In this document: positions 37,614 to 46,701 of the stretch, piece by piece | Position numbering within the stretch: the stretch's first letter is position 1 | Layout: each line of letters starts with the position of its first letter | NCBI GenBank assembly: GCA_021777765.1 | Contig: JAJYDF010000009.1 | Span: 37,135 to 101,134, forward strand | Source of the DNA: Pseudomonadota bacterium | GTDB lineage: Bacteria; Pseudomonadota; Gammaproteobacteria; DASZBR01 | DNA: 64,000 bases | Direction: 5' to 3' | Program-made: the position numbers and the translations under genes | Notes under the pieces: model-generated | The model's database searches: none | Told to the model about the DNA's origin: nothing | Seen by the model: only the letters and a program-made list of their open reading frames with translations

Positions 37614-39494
37614 TTATATTTTAATTACATTTGATGGTTTTAACACATCAATATTTTTATCCGATGTAACTACTGGTTTATGTTGCTGTTGGGCATTTTC
37701 TACATTATTAAAAAATGAAAATAAAATTTTTCCCCGTTTTGCAAGCGCTAATCGAGTATCTATACGACTAGGTGTACCAACATGACTAGAATCGCGTTTT
37801 TTGCTCATTCTATTGTGAGCGGGTGGTGTTACAGCGTTGATTTGCATTTCAGATTCTCTTTTACTGATTAGTTTTCGTAATTCAGCTTCTAACGCATCTA
37901 AATCTTCTTTTAAACGATCTACTTTAAGATGAATCGATGTTGATTTTAAATCAGCTAAGTTTTGCTGCCATAAAAAATAATAGGTATTGAGAACGTGATT
38001 TAATGTGCCTGTCATAGGGCCGAAGCTATCACTTTCTTCGGCATCGCATAACTTATTTTTTATATCATCAAATGTTTCTTCAAAAGCAAAACATTTATTT
38101 CTTGCGATCTCATATTTAACTCTTTTATCTTCAAGGTTTTGAATATTGATGCGAACCTCTTGTAATAATTGATAAGCAGTATGATGATCAAGATAATTAC
38201 CTTCTGATAAGTTGGATCCATTTGTGTTAGTAAATTGTTCTTTTATTCGGTGGCATGATAATTGAATGTGATCATAATCTTTTATTAATTGTAAGATAAT
38301 TTGTCGCATTTGTTGGGGTGGATTTGCAAATCGTTTATTAAAGGCAAGATAATCCTTCTGAAATGCCTTATAAAGATCTGTTTGGCCAAGCGATATCGCC
38401 TTACCGAGTGATTCCATATCTGATTTTACTTCTGTTAATGTTTCTTTATGATTTTGTAATTTAGTTTTAATTGTTTCAATTTTATCGCAAGTATTACTTA
38501 TCATTGTTTTCAATGTTGTTGAAACATTTTTCAGATCGTCGCTATCAAGTTGAGATAGTAAATGACGAAGAGGTATAATCATTGTATTTAATAAAGAGAT
38601 ATCGCTATTAATATTATTGATTGAATTATTTATATCTTTAGTAAATTGATTCAATTGAGTTATTTTACTATCAGTCTGTTGTAACCAATTTTCCAAAATA
38701 TATTGCATCATGTATTGATCTGCCGTAACCGCTATACTGTAAACAATTTTGTCATATTGCAACGGCGAATCGGTTAAACGTTGACGGCGAAGACTTTTGA
38801 ACATGAAAATAATGAATGATTGTGTTAATTCAATATTTGATTGGTGTAATTTTACATTATCAAGCTGATCTTCACGCTCAGCCTTTACTGATGAAATACC
38901 AGAGTAATTCAATGCATTTATTGCATTTAATGCTTTAAACATATGCCATGTACACAGTCGTTCAGGATTATGAATATCAGTTAGCTGTTTATTAATCTCT
39001 GTTTCTTTTAGCGATTTGTCTAAAATAAAAAGATTGTCTATGAGAAGTTTTAATGCTTCTTGAAAGTGACTTTCTTCCATTTTTGTTTGAATGGATTCTA
39101 AATCGATAGGATTTCCAGGAGTAAGAATTAATGTATCGTAAAGGAGAGAACACATGGTTTTTGGTAGAGAAGAATCTTGTTCTAATAGAGTATTAATTCG
39201 CAGATTAATTCTTTCTAGAAAATCGCTTGCGTTCATTTTATCTGCTGGAATAATTTTACGGCCCACTCTTTCTGTTGTGTCCCACTGTTTATAAAAAGCA
39301 ATAATATGAAGTATGTTGTCTGGAATAATAAATGGTTCTTTCTTTAAACGACTAATTAGCAACGCACCAATATGTTGTAAACAATTTTCATCATAAAGAA
39401 TCGGTTCATTAGGATTAGCATTTATAAATGCGCAACCTAGTTGAGCTAGGATTTTGGGGTGATAATATTCGTATGATTGTATTCTTTCCAGCAT
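37614..39494 (-). CDS. Paralogue A of a tandem pair, unknown, 626 residues
   Basis: The start is ATG 39494 (MLERIQSYEYYHPKILAQLG), set by TAGGAG 9 bases upstream; a longer frame to 39536 runs through a leader that is conserved as DNA and not needed as protein. It is clearly paralogous over its whole length to 40330-42303: both have YYHPxIL.QLG, FINANxNExIL, LADQ/TADQxxLQYIL.NWL, ANPPQQMRQII.QLI.DY and SEGNYLDHH. It is mostly coiled coil, with a basic Ser/Thr tail (VTPPAHNRMSKKRDSS) that is shared with the paralogue. No known domain. Soluble. Confidence 0.65.
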   Translation of the reverse strand: MLERIQSYEYYHPKILAQLGCAFINANPNEPILYDENCLQHIGALLISRLKKEPFIIPDNILHIIAFYKQWDTTERVGRKIIPADKMNASDFLERINLRINTLLEQDSSLPKTMCSLLYDTLILTPGNPIDLESIQTKMEESHFQEALKLLIDNLFILDKSLKETEINKQLTDIHNPERLCTWHMFKALNAINALNYSGISSVKAEREDQLDNVKLHQSNIELTQSFIIFMFKSLRRQRLTDSPLQYDKIVYSIAVTADQYMMQYILENWLQQTDSKITQLNQFTKDINNSINNINSDISLLNTMIIPLRHLLSQLDSDDLKNVSTTLKTMISNTCDKIETIKTKLQNHKETLTEVKSDMESLGKAISLGQTDLYKAFQKDYLAFNKRFANPPQQMRQIILQLIKDYDHIQLSCHRIKEQFTNTNGSNLSEGNYLDHHTAYQLLQEVRINIQNLEDKRVKYEIARNKCFAFEETFDDIKNKLCDAEESDSFGPMTGTLNHVLNTYYFLWQQNLADLKSTSIHLKVDRLKEDLDALEAELRKLISKRESEMQINAVTPPAHNRMSKKRDSSHVGTPSRIDTRLALAKRGKILFSFFNNVENAQQQHKPVVTSDKNIDVLKPSNVIKI

Positions 39495-39534
39495 TACGTT
39501 TTCTCCTAATTTAAACGTAGTAATGCATCCTTTC
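39495..39534 (-). promoter_or_regulatory. Conserved leader of paralogue A
   Basis: The 40 bases before the start are nearly identical to those before paralogue B (42304-42343), including ACGTTTAAATTAGGAGAAAA and GAAAGGATGCATT. Shared control is likely. Confidence 0.55.
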
Positions 39535-39660
39535 ATTTATTAAATTCTTCAGCCTTGAAGTAAAAATAAGTGAATATTATAACATAAAAATAAATTATAT
39601 CGATTGAAATTTCTCTATATACAATAAAATCTTACATAGTAGTCGCAATTACAAATCTAT

Positions 39661-39766
39661 CGTAGCCTGGGTGAAGCCCAGTAAATAAGTATTTTAAATT
39701 GATTTTTGATTTGATTTCATTATCTACCTTTATTGTATTACATCATTTGGCTGCATCCAGGCTACA
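39661..39766. repeat. Inverted-repeat element with TAGCCTGGGTG ends, short copy
   Basis: It starts CGTAGCCTGGGTGAAGCCC and ends GGCTGCATCCAGGCTACA, with TTGTATTACATCATTTGGCTG as in the copy at 45018-45220 but without the inner hairpin. A tiny separate hairpin with similar ends (TAGCCTGGAC / GTCCGGGCTA) follows at 39795-39833. Confidence 0.6.
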
Positions 39767-40004
39767 TTCTATTTCAAAGCATAAAAACTTTTTATAGCCT
39801 GGACACATTACATCGCTCCTTTGTCCGGGCTACTATTTTAATATATAAATTGTCAAGGGTAATAAAAGTAGACCTGAAGTGATATCACAAACACTAGAAA
39901 ACGATGATGAAAATGCTATAGTATCCAACCACAAGAAATTTCGATTGCCTAGATAACCGTTGTCAAAGCTAACCGGAATATCAATTACAAGGAGTAAAAA
40001 TACT

Positions 40005-40328
40005 ATGAGTCAAAAGGATACCGATGTTAATCAGTCATTGAAACGCCTCTACAGCGCTTTAGCAAACGTTGATAAATCATTAAAGGATTGTAAGCAAGCC
40101 TCAGAACAGTATTTGTCATTATCTGAGCAAAGAAGTGGGAACAGTGAAACCACTGTTCCAGTGATGGAAGAATATTTGAGAAATCGCAGGGCATCCCGTG
40201 ACGAGTATAAAAGGTCAAGGCAATTGATCCTTGCTAAAAATAAATCAGAACAATCCAATGGAAATGAAAATTCCAATTTATCACAAGGATCAAGCCTCAA
40301 TCCTGCATTTAATCGTAGTTCAAATTGA
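40005..40328 (+). CDS. Small unknown protein between the paralogues, 107 residues
   Basis: ATG 40005 is preceded by AAGGAG about 9 bases upstream; an in-frame TTG at 39960 lacks one. The protein is polar and helical (LKRLYSALANVDKSLKDC, EEYLRNRRASRDEYKRSR) with a Ser/Asn-rich tail. It is on the strand opposite the paralogues that flank it, and its stop is 1 base before the end of paralogue B. The placement between the two suggests the duplicated locus was built around it, or that it was inserted. No family recognised. Confidence 0.55.
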   Translation: MSQKDTDVNQSLKRLYSALANVDKSLKDCKQASEQYLSLSEQRSGNSETTVPVMEEYLRNRRASRDEYKRSRQLILAKNKSEQSNGNENSNLSQGSSLNPAFNRSSN

Positions 40329-40329
40329 T

Positions 40330-42303
40330 TTAAATACCTGCTATTTTCATAGTTCTTAGCGCACTAGTAACATCATTCTCCCTAGCTGATGACTCTGATG
40401 GTAATGGTTGCTGCTCAGGGCTAGCTAGATTCATAGCACTGAGCGCACTAGTTACATCATTCTCCTTAGTGGATGACTCTGATGATAATGGTTGCTGCTC
40501 AGGGCTAGCGAGGCTATTGAAAATTGAAATTAAATTTCTACCACGTTTTGCAAGCGCTGCTCTGGAGTCGGTTTCAGCTCGGTTCGGCGTTGCAAGGATG
40601 GTCGAACTACGTTTTTTATATCTATTATGAGCGGGAGGTGTGACGCATATGTTTTGCATGTGCGTTTCTCTCAGCTTAATTAAATTTTCTAATTCATTTT
40701 CTAATGTACATAAATCACTTTTTAATCGATCTACTTTAACATTAATCTCTGTAGAATAGAGATCTCTTAAATTTTGTTTCCATAAAAAATGATAGGTGCC
40801 GAGCGCATTATGAAATGTGTCTGCAACAGGATTTTCCTGGGTTTCATCTGTTACATCATATAATTTAAATTTTAAATTATCGTACGCATTTTCAAAAGCA
40901 AAACATTTATTTTTAGCAACTCCATATTTAATTATTTTATCTTCAAGGTTTCGGATATTGCCGCGAACATTGCTCAACAAAGTATAAGCAACATGATGAT
41001 CAAGATAATTACCTTCAGAAAGCTTAGAACCTTTATCTTTGAAAAGCTGTTCTTTTATTTGATTACAAGATAATTGAATTTGTTCATAATCTTGTATTAA
41101 TTGAATTATGATCTGTCGCATTTGCTGAGGTGGATTTGAAAATCGTTTATCAAACGCCACAAAATCATGATGAAATTGCTGATAAAGGTGTGGTTGACCA
41201 TGTGTTAGCGCTCCACGTAGTGTATTCATATCTGATACTATATCTTGCAATGTATCCTTTTGTTGCAGTAATTTAGATTTTATCTCATTCATTTTTTTGC
41301 AAGCCGATCTGATGTGGTTCATCAATGGGCCTGAAACATTATTCAGTGCGTTATTTTCCAATCTTGAGCTTAATTGGCGAAGCTTATCAAGCAGAGTGTC
41401 TACACGAGTGAGATCGCGATTCATATGATTAATTTGATTATTTATTTCTTCCATGAATTGATTTAATGTTGCTATTTTGTTATCAGTTTGATGCAGCCAA
41501 TTATCTAAAATATATTGAAGAATGAATTGATCGGCCAACAGTGCTGAGTCGTAAACTATTTTATCATATTTATGTGCTGATTCAGTTAAATGTATGTGGT
41601 GTAGAGTAGTGAATAATCTATCAATAAATATCTGAATTAAATCACCATTCGATTTTTTCAATTCTGCATGATCAAGTTGACCTTCAACGTATTCTTTTGC
41701 TGATTCTATTCCAGAGTAATTCAATAAACTGAAATCATTCATGGCTTTAAAAATATGCCATCTGCACAGTAAATCGGCATCGTGAACAGTCGCTAATTGT
41801 TGGTTAATTTCTTGTTCTTTTAGAGCCTTGTCTACAATATAAAGATTATCTATTAGCAAGGATAAAGCCTCTGGAAATTCACTTTCATTAACCTGTATTT
41901 TGAGGGCTTCTATATTGATATGGTTTCCATGAACGCGCTTTAATGTGCCGAATAATAGAGTAAACACGGATGTTTCTAAAGAACCATTCTCTGATAGAAA
42001 TTTAATGCGTTGATTAATGATATCCCGATAATCGCTAATACTCATGGTATAGGCAGGAATAAATAGTGCCCCCACCTTTTTAGTGGTATTCCAACGTTTA
42101 ACATTGGTAATATGTTTAATGATATCAGTGGGAATTGTGTAGTCTTCTTGCTTTAATTTGCTGATAAGCAACGAACCAATACGCTCTAAACAATTATTAT
42201 CCTGAAGAATGGATTCATTTTGGTTTGCATTGATAAATACATAACCGAGTTGTATAAGAATTTGGGGGTGATAATAAAAATATGAACTAAGCCTCTCGTG
42301 CAT
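40330..42303 (-). CDS. Paralogue B of the tandem pair, unknown, 657 residues
   Basis: The start is ATG 42303 (MHERLSSYFYYHPQILIQLG) with TAGGAG upstream. Same layout as paralogue A: about 230 helical residues, a conserved centre, then coiled coil and a basic tail (VTPPAHNRYKKRSS). Its extra C-terminus contains a 28-residue tandem duplication (unit LASPEQQPLxSESSxxENDV plus TSALxxM), encoded by an 84-bp direct repeat. No known domain, no signal peptide, no membrane helix. The duplication may be an expandable tail. Function unknown. Confidence 0.65.
   Translation of the reverse strand: MHERLSSYFYYHPQILIQLGYVFINANQNESILQDNNCLERIGSLLISKLKQEDYTIPTDIIKHITNVKRWNTTKKVGALFIPAYTMSISDYRDIINQRIKFLSENGSLETSVFTLLFGTLKRVHGNHINIEALKIQVNESEFPEALSLLIDNLYIVDKALKEQEINQQLATVHDADLLCRWHIFKAMNDFSLLNYSGIESAKEYVEGQLDHAELKKSNGDLIQIFIDRLFTTLHHIHLTESAHKYDKIVYDSALLADQFILQYILDNWLHQTDNKIATLNQFMEEINNQINHMNRDLTRVDTLLDKLRQLSSRLENNALNNVSGPLMNHIRSACKKMNEIKSKLLQQKDTLQDIVSDMNTLRGALTHGQPHLYQQFHHDFVAFDKRFSNPPQQMRQIIIQLIQDYEQIQLSCNQIKEQLFKDKGSKLSEGNYLDHHVAYTLLSNVRGNIRNLEDKIIKYGVAKNKCFAFENAYDNLKFKLYDVTDETQENPVADTFHNALGTYHFLWKQNLRDLYSTEINVKVDRLKSDLCTLENELENLIKLRETHMQNICVTPPAHNRYKKRSSTILATPNRAETDSRAALAKRGRNLISIFNSLASPEQQPLSSESSTKENDVTSALSAMNLASPEQQPLPSESSARENDVTSALRTMKIAGI
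40345..40512. repeat. 84-bp tandem repeat, two copies
   Basis: Two in-frame 84-bp units within the end of paralogue B (for example GCGCACTAG at 40359 and 40443; GGTTGCTGCTCAGGGCTAGC in both), differing at a few bases. Each encodes 28 residues. Confidence 0.85.
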
Positions 42304-42343
42304 TACGTTTTCTCCTAATTTAAACGTTGCAATGCATCCTTTC
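42304..42343 (-). promoter_or_regulatory. Conserved leader of paralogue B
   Basis: Nearly identical to 39495-39534. Similarity fades but continues upstream as TGAAGTAAA and an AT-rich block. Confidence 0.55.
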
Positions 42344-42466
42344 TGTAACCAATTACCTCAACCATGAAGTAAAGATAAACAATTATTATATCATAAAAAA
42401 AATTCATAGCTACTGATTTGTTACACATTTATAGCGAATTTTAATAAATTTTAAGACATTTATTTT

Positions 42467-43429
42467 TTAATTTTCTCTTCCTTGATTAATCCAATATTTT
42501 AAATTATTCGCTAATCGACCTTTCCGATGTAATTCTGTAAACGATTTTGGATCGACACTATTCATCAAACGATATTCTGTTAATACCGAATGAATAGACC
42601 AACATTGTTGAATAATAGATAAAATTTCTAATAAGTGATGATGGGATTCTCTCTGTAGCCAAGGTTTAAGACAAGATTCAACGAGTCGTTGATATTGAAT
42701 GTCCGATAAAGAAAAGTTTTCTTTTGTTCTATATAAACAATTATGTAATGAAAAAAATGGATGCGTAATGGCGATTTCACCTAAATCGATTAAGGTTGTT
42801 TGACCGGTATGGATATCTATTAAAATATTTTTATCGTGAAAATCGCAATGGCTCAAAGTTTCTGTGATTTTGTATTGCGATAAATTTTGGCATAGCAAAC
42901 TTAATTTTGGCGACAATTGTTGTAATGCGATCAGATCCTCTTTTGTTAATCCATCTTCAAGTAATAGTTTGTGTTGTGCAATCAAATCTTGATAGTGCAT
43001 GGGTAATTTATCTAAACGCCAATCAGGCACTCCTTTATTTAGAAATAGCGCAATTTTTTCTGATGCTTGCATTTGTAGCGAACTATAATCATGCATTGCT
43101 TGAATAAAAATGGCTTCATTAAAATTTTGCTTAAAATATTGATGGAGTTGGATGCCTGCGTCATGCATTAAAAAACAGTGTAAAGTAGCGTTTTCTGCGA
43201 TCAGTAAAGGCACCTTCGCCTGAAATTCTTTATATAAGAGATGGATGATGTTTGCTTCTATTGATAAAAGGGGGGGGGCTCTTTTTAAATAAATAAAGCC
43301 TTTGTTGGTATTGAAGCGACACACTTCCGCCCATGGTGTATTTTGTATAACCTCAGGCACCGAGGAGTGAATTTGATAATCTTTTTCTTTTAAAATTTTA
43401 ACAGCCCATTGTTGATGTAAATTATTCAT
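42467..43429 (-). CDS. Aminoglycoside/choline-kinase-like phosphotransferase
   Basis: 320 residues with GGTGA upstream of the ATG. LSHCDFHDKNILIDIHTGQ is the APH-type catalytic loop (HxDxHxxN, here H-C-D-F-H-D-K-N), and TLIDLGEIAI is the DxD-like metal site with a single Asp-Leu-Gly-Glu form. IYLKRAPPLLSIEANIIHLL is the ATP-lysine and Glu region. Such enzymes phosphorylate small alcohols, sugars or aminoglycosides. The substrate is open, and resistance should not be assumed. It is divergent from the hotdog gene. Confidence 0.85.
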   Translation of the reverse strand: MNNLHQQWAVKILKEKDYQIHSSVPEVIQNTPWAEVCRFNTNKGFIYLKRAPPLLSIEANIIHLLYKEFQAKVPLLIAENATLHCFLMHDAGIQLHQYFKQNFNEAIFIQAMHDYSSLQMQASEKIALFLNKGVPDWRLDKLPMHYQDLIAQHKLLLEDGLTKEDLIALQQLSPKLSLLCQNLSQYKITETLSHCDFHDKNILIDIHTGQTTLIDLGEIAITHPFFSLHNCLYRTKENFSLSDIQYQRLVESCLKPWLQRESHHHLLEILSIIQQCWSIHSVLTEYRLMNSVDPKSFTELHRKGRLANNLKYWINQGREN

Positions 43430-43502
43430 AGGTCACCATTTGATATTGATAAGTAATTATAATATTGTTTGGTGGATTACGTAATGAAAGAAGGTCACTG
43501 AT

Positions 43503-43925
43503 ATGATTTGGCAACAATTACCTGATGTTTTAAGTCTTAATAATCGCGGCAAAAATACTATGGCAGAGTTTTTAGGGATTGAATTTATCGAAATTGGTGC
43601 TGATTTTATGCGCGCTACAATGCCAGTGGATGATCGCACTAAGCAACCAATAGGCATTATGCATGGCGGCGCTTCATGTGTATTAGCAGAAACGATTGGT
43701 AGCACCGCGGCTAATTGTTGTGTGAATCTTGCAACAAATTATTGTGTTGGATTAGATATCAATACCAATCATATTCGATCCGTAAAATCTGGTGTAGTCA
43801 CAGGAACCGCAAAACCTTTTCATATCGGTAAAAGCAGTCAAGTGTGGCATATCGAAATTCATAATGAACAACAACAATTAGTTTCTGTCACTCGTTTAAC
43901 AATGGCAGTGTTAAACCGTCTATAA
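43503..43925 (+). CDS. Hotdog-fold thioesterase (PaaI/MenI-like)
   Basis: 140 residues, the usual size. MAEFLGIEFIEIGADFMRAT and QPIGIMHGGASCVLAETIGS fit the PaaI/EntH/MenI pattern; the segment HGG-ASC-LAET carries the catalytic Glu of this family. LDINTNHIRSVKSG-VTGTAK is the conserved later strand. It hydrolyses acyl-CoA thioesters, such as hydroxyphenylacetyl-CoA or DHNA-CoA in known members. The GAAGG ribosome site supports the start. It may share a transcript with the iron transporter 62 bases downstream. Confidence 0.88.
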   Translation: MIWQQLPDVLSLNNRGKNTMAEFLGIEFIEIGADFMRATMPVDDRTKQPIGIMHGGASCVLAETIGSTAANCCVNLATNYCVGLDINTNHIRSVKSGVVTGTAKPFHIGKSSQVWHIEIHNEQQQLVSVTRLTMAVLNRL

Positions 43926-43987
43926 TTAATTCACTTGTTGAAATACTTGATTGTCATTCCCGCCCGGGAAGAAAGGATGCATGGATT

Positions 43988-44947
43988 ATGAGAAATTTTT
44001 CCGACTTAAATGAACAAGAAGTATTGGCGCTCGCCATTTCTTTAGAAGAAGACGATGAATTAACGTATGAGAATTATGCCGAATATCTAAAAAATTCCTA
44101 TCCTAATACTGCAAAAATATTTACCGATATGGCCAAAGAAGAAAGTGGTCATAGACATCGCCTTATTGAATTATATAGACAACGCTTTGGTGAATTTATT
44201 CCATCCATTCGACGCACTGATGTGCGAGGTTTTATTCCGCGAAAATCTATTTGGATGGGACAACCTCTGGGGCTCGAAAAAATTCGTGATCAAGTGGAAG
44301 TGATGGAAATGGAAAGCCGCAGATTTTATCGCAAGGCTGCGCGTCAAACACAAGATGCATCAATGCGTCAATTGCTTGATGATCTTGCAACAGAAGAAAT
44401 TAAACATGAAAAACAAGCAGAACAATTATTTGTTGGTTATTTAACACCCGAAGCGCTTGAAGAAGAGGGCAAAACAGAACGGAAACTTTTTATATTACAA
44501 ATTATTCAACCCGGCTTAGCCGGATTAATGGATGGATCGGTATCAACTTTAGCGCCTGTATTTGCTGCTGCTTTAGCCACACAATCTTCTCATGACTCTT
44601 TAATAGTCGGTTTAGCGGCATCAGTGGGCGCAGGTATTTCAATGGCATTTGCAGAAGCAGCCTCAGATAATGGCAGTTTAACAGGACGTGGCAGTCCGGC
44701 ATTGCGAGGTACAGTCACAGGTGCCATGACTACATTAGGTGGCCTCGGTCACACTTTGCCATTTTTAATTCCTTATTTTCATCTGGCATTAACAATTGCA
44801 ATTATCATTGTATTAATAGAATTAGGAATAATTGCGTGGGTTCGTAACCGTTATATGGATACGCCTTTTTTAAGTGCAGCATTTCAAGTGGTAATTGGTG
44901 GGATATTGGTATTTTTAACTGGTGTATTCATCGGGCATTTTGGTTAA
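43988..44947 (+). CDS. mbfA: Membrane-bound ferritin (rubrerythrin domain plus VIT1 domain)
   Basis: 319 residues. Residues 1-160 are a ferritin-like di-iron domain with repeated EExxH motifs (AKEESGHRHRLIELY, EMESRRFYRKAA, ATEEIKHEKQAEQL). Residues about 180-319 are a CCC1/VIT1 membrane domain (LAGLMDGSVSTLAPVFAAAL, GLAASVGAGISMAFAEAASD, several hydrophobic helices). This fusion is MbfA (Erv1-Vit1), an inner-membrane exporter that moves iron out and protects from iron and peroxide stress in alphaproteobacteria. The regulator is often Irr or Fur; no box was identified here. Confidence 0.9.
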   Translation: MRNFSDLNEQEVLALAISLEEDDELTYENYAEYLKNSYPNTAKIFTDMAKEESGHRHRLIELYRQRFGEFIPSIRRTDVRGFIPRKSIWMGQPLGLEKIRDQVEVMEMESRRFYRKAARQTQDASMRQLLDDLATEEIKHEKQAEQLFVGYLTPEALEEEGKTERKLFILQIIQPGLAGLMDGSVSTLAPVFAAALATQSSHDSLIVGLAASVGAGISMAFAEAASDNGSLTGRGSPALRGTVTGAMTTLGGLGHTLPFLIPYFHLALTIAIIIVLIELGIIAWVRNRYMDTPFLSAAFQVVIGGILVFLTGVFIGHFG

Positions 44948-45017
44948 CATTATAATTTAATAAGGCTTCTTATTACTACTTCTGCATTTCACGCAGCAAT
45001 TGCACTTGTAAATCAAT

Positions 45018-45220
45018 TGTAGCCTGGGTGAAGCCAAGTAAAAATGTAATTAATTTCACTTTAATATTAATCTCGAGAAAATATACATAGTTCTACTGGC
45101 GGAACCCGGGAAATAATTTATTTAAATCCCGGGTTTCGCCAGTATTATTAATTAACTTTAGATTAAATTTCTATTATTTCACATTATTGTATTACATCAT
45201 TTGGCTGCACCCAGGCTACA
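45018..45220. repeat. 203-bp inverted-repeat element
   Basis: The ends TGTAGCCTGGGTGAAGCC and GGCTGCACCCAGGCTACA are reverse complements with one mismatch. In the middle ACTGGCGGAACCCGGGA pairs with TCCCGGGTTTCGCCAGT (45095-45143) as a strong hairpin. No coding capacity. The same length and structure recur at 59467-59669, so this is a mobile-like miniature element. Confidence 0.8.
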
Positions 45221-45345
45221 TTTTTACATATGTTGTAATTTCATAAGCTTATTAATCTAACTAGAGGAGTATTAATTAATACTGACGTATCCAAATTTTT
45301 TTTGATACATTGTTTATTTCACTAATTGATCATGGAGACAGAGTA

Positions 45346-46506
45346 ATGAAGGTTGTTGTAAAGAATAGTTTTTTTGGATTGTTATGTTTAATCACTTCCA
45401 TTTCGGCGCAGGCTAATCAACAAATCGCTTCAAAAACAAATGCGATGATTCAGCAAAATATAGTTGCTTTCATGCAGAAAAATCATATTCCGGGTGCAGC
45501 AGTAGAAATTTATATTAATGGTGTGCCTCATGCTTATTATTATGGCTATGCTAATGTTGCAAATAAAACAGAAATAACACCGCAAACGATTTTTGAAGTA
45601 GGATCTATCAGTAAATTATTTACCAGTTTACTTATTGCACAACAAGTCAATGCCAATCATATGAAGTTGGATGATTCTTTTACGAATTATATTCCTGCAT
45701 TAGCAGATACAAATAATAATGATTTAAAAAATATTACCCTTGAAGAATTGGCAACACATACTTCAGGATTGCCATTTAAAGCGCCACCATCTGTTACAAC
45801 CTGGCCACAATTGGTAACGTTTTGTACTAATTGGAAACCAACATCAACGATAGGTAGTCAATGGACATATTCAAATATGGGCGTTGGATTATTAGGTTAT
45901 TCCATAGAAGGCCAGTCTCACCAAACTTATGATCAACTTGTTAGAAAGAACATAGCGGTTCCTTTAGAGATGACTTCTCTCGGTGTAACTGTTCCAAAAC
46001 AACTGCAACACAATTATGCAAAGGGATATGACATTAATAATCAAGTAGTGAAACCTATTAATATGGTTTTATTTCCAACAGCTGGTGCTGTAAAAGTCAG
46101 CGGCCAAGATATGCAAAAATTTCTTAAAGCAGCAATTGGTTTACCAGGCACTCCAGCAACAATTGATTCAGCAATGCGATTAACACAAATTCCTTATGTT
46201 GAAGTTGGCGCTATGAAACAAGGATTAGCATGGGAAATTCGTGAGATTGATTCTCAACAAATGGACTCCTTATTAAATCCAATTTCAGTGGGTTCAATCT
46301 CAGCAACACAATTGAATCAGAATCAGCAAAAATTTGATGGAAATGCATTGATTGAAAAAACGGGAACGACAGATGGTTTTCGATCTTACATTGCTGTGAT
46401 ACCTGATCGTCATTCTGGCATTGTTATTCTCACCAATCGGACTTCAGTGGATGATCAAATTGTTTTAACAGGACGTAAAATTTTATTCAATTTATGCACT
46501 CAATAG
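45346..46506 (+). CDS. Class C beta-lactamase-like serine hydrolase
   Basis: 386 residues from ATG 45346. A signal peptide is visible (FFGLLCLITSISAQA). The three active-site motifs of class C beta-lactamases and related penicillin-binding esterases are present: SISK (Ser 87, Lys 90), the Tyr-x-Asn of WTYSNMGVG and KTGT near the end (LIEKTGTTDGF). Periplasmic. Class C enzymes hydrolyse cephalosporins; close relatives are D-amino peptidases, so activity is not certain. No ampR-like regulator is adjacent; the AmpG-like transporter is at 6.9 kb. Confidence 0.88.
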   Translation: MKVVVKNSFFGLLCLITSISAQANQQIASKTNAMIQQNIVAFMQKNHIPGAAVEIYINGVPHAYYYGYANVANKTEITPQTIFEVGSISKLFTSLLIAQQVNANHMKLDDSFTNYIPALADTNNNDLKNITLEELATHTSGLPFKAPPSVTTWPQLVTFCTNWKPTSTIGSQWTYSNMGVGLLGYSIEGQSHQTYDQLVRKNIAVPLEMTSLGVTVPKQLQHNYAKGYDINNQVVKPINMVLFPTAGAVKVSGQDMQKFLKAAIGLPGTPATIDSAMRLTQIPYVEVGAMKQGLAWEIREIDSQQMDSLLNPISVGSISATQLNQNQQKFDGNALIEKTGTTDGFRSYIAVIPDRHSGIVILTNRTSVDDQIVLTGRKILFNLCTQ

Positions 46507-46532
46507 CGTTCTAAAAACGCTCTAAAAAAACG

Positions 46533-46582
46533 CTTCGTGAAGCTTGCTGGAGCCCCCGATGTTCTCTAGGGGTTTCACGAAG
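46533..46582. terminator. Hairpin after the beta-lactamase-like gene
   Basis: CTTCGTGAA (46533-46541) pairs with TTCACGAAG (46574-46582), with an inner CCCC/GGGG match in the loop. It lies 27 bases after the stop. No strong T run, so a terminator or protein-binding hairpin. Confidence 0.5.
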
Positions 46583-46701
46583 TTTGATCATGAAAAATTT
46601 TGTTGCATTTTCATCATTTATCTATATCATGCACTTTCTTTAAATTTTTGTAGAGCGTTTAGTCGCATCACTATGATTTGCAACACACGGGGGGCATAGT
46701 T

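Noticed and set aside
40345..40512. Possible CRISPR or mobile element
   Set aside because: Only two in-frame direct copies inside a coding region; simple tandem duplication explains them.
42467..43429. Calling the phosphotransferase an antibiotic-resistance gene
   Set aside because: Only general APH/choline-kinase motifs are present; the substrate cannot be inferred.
45346..46506. Linking the beta-lactamase-like gene with the AmpG-like transporter as one system
   Set aside because: They are 37 kb apart and no ampR-like regulator is near either; only a general functional association is known.
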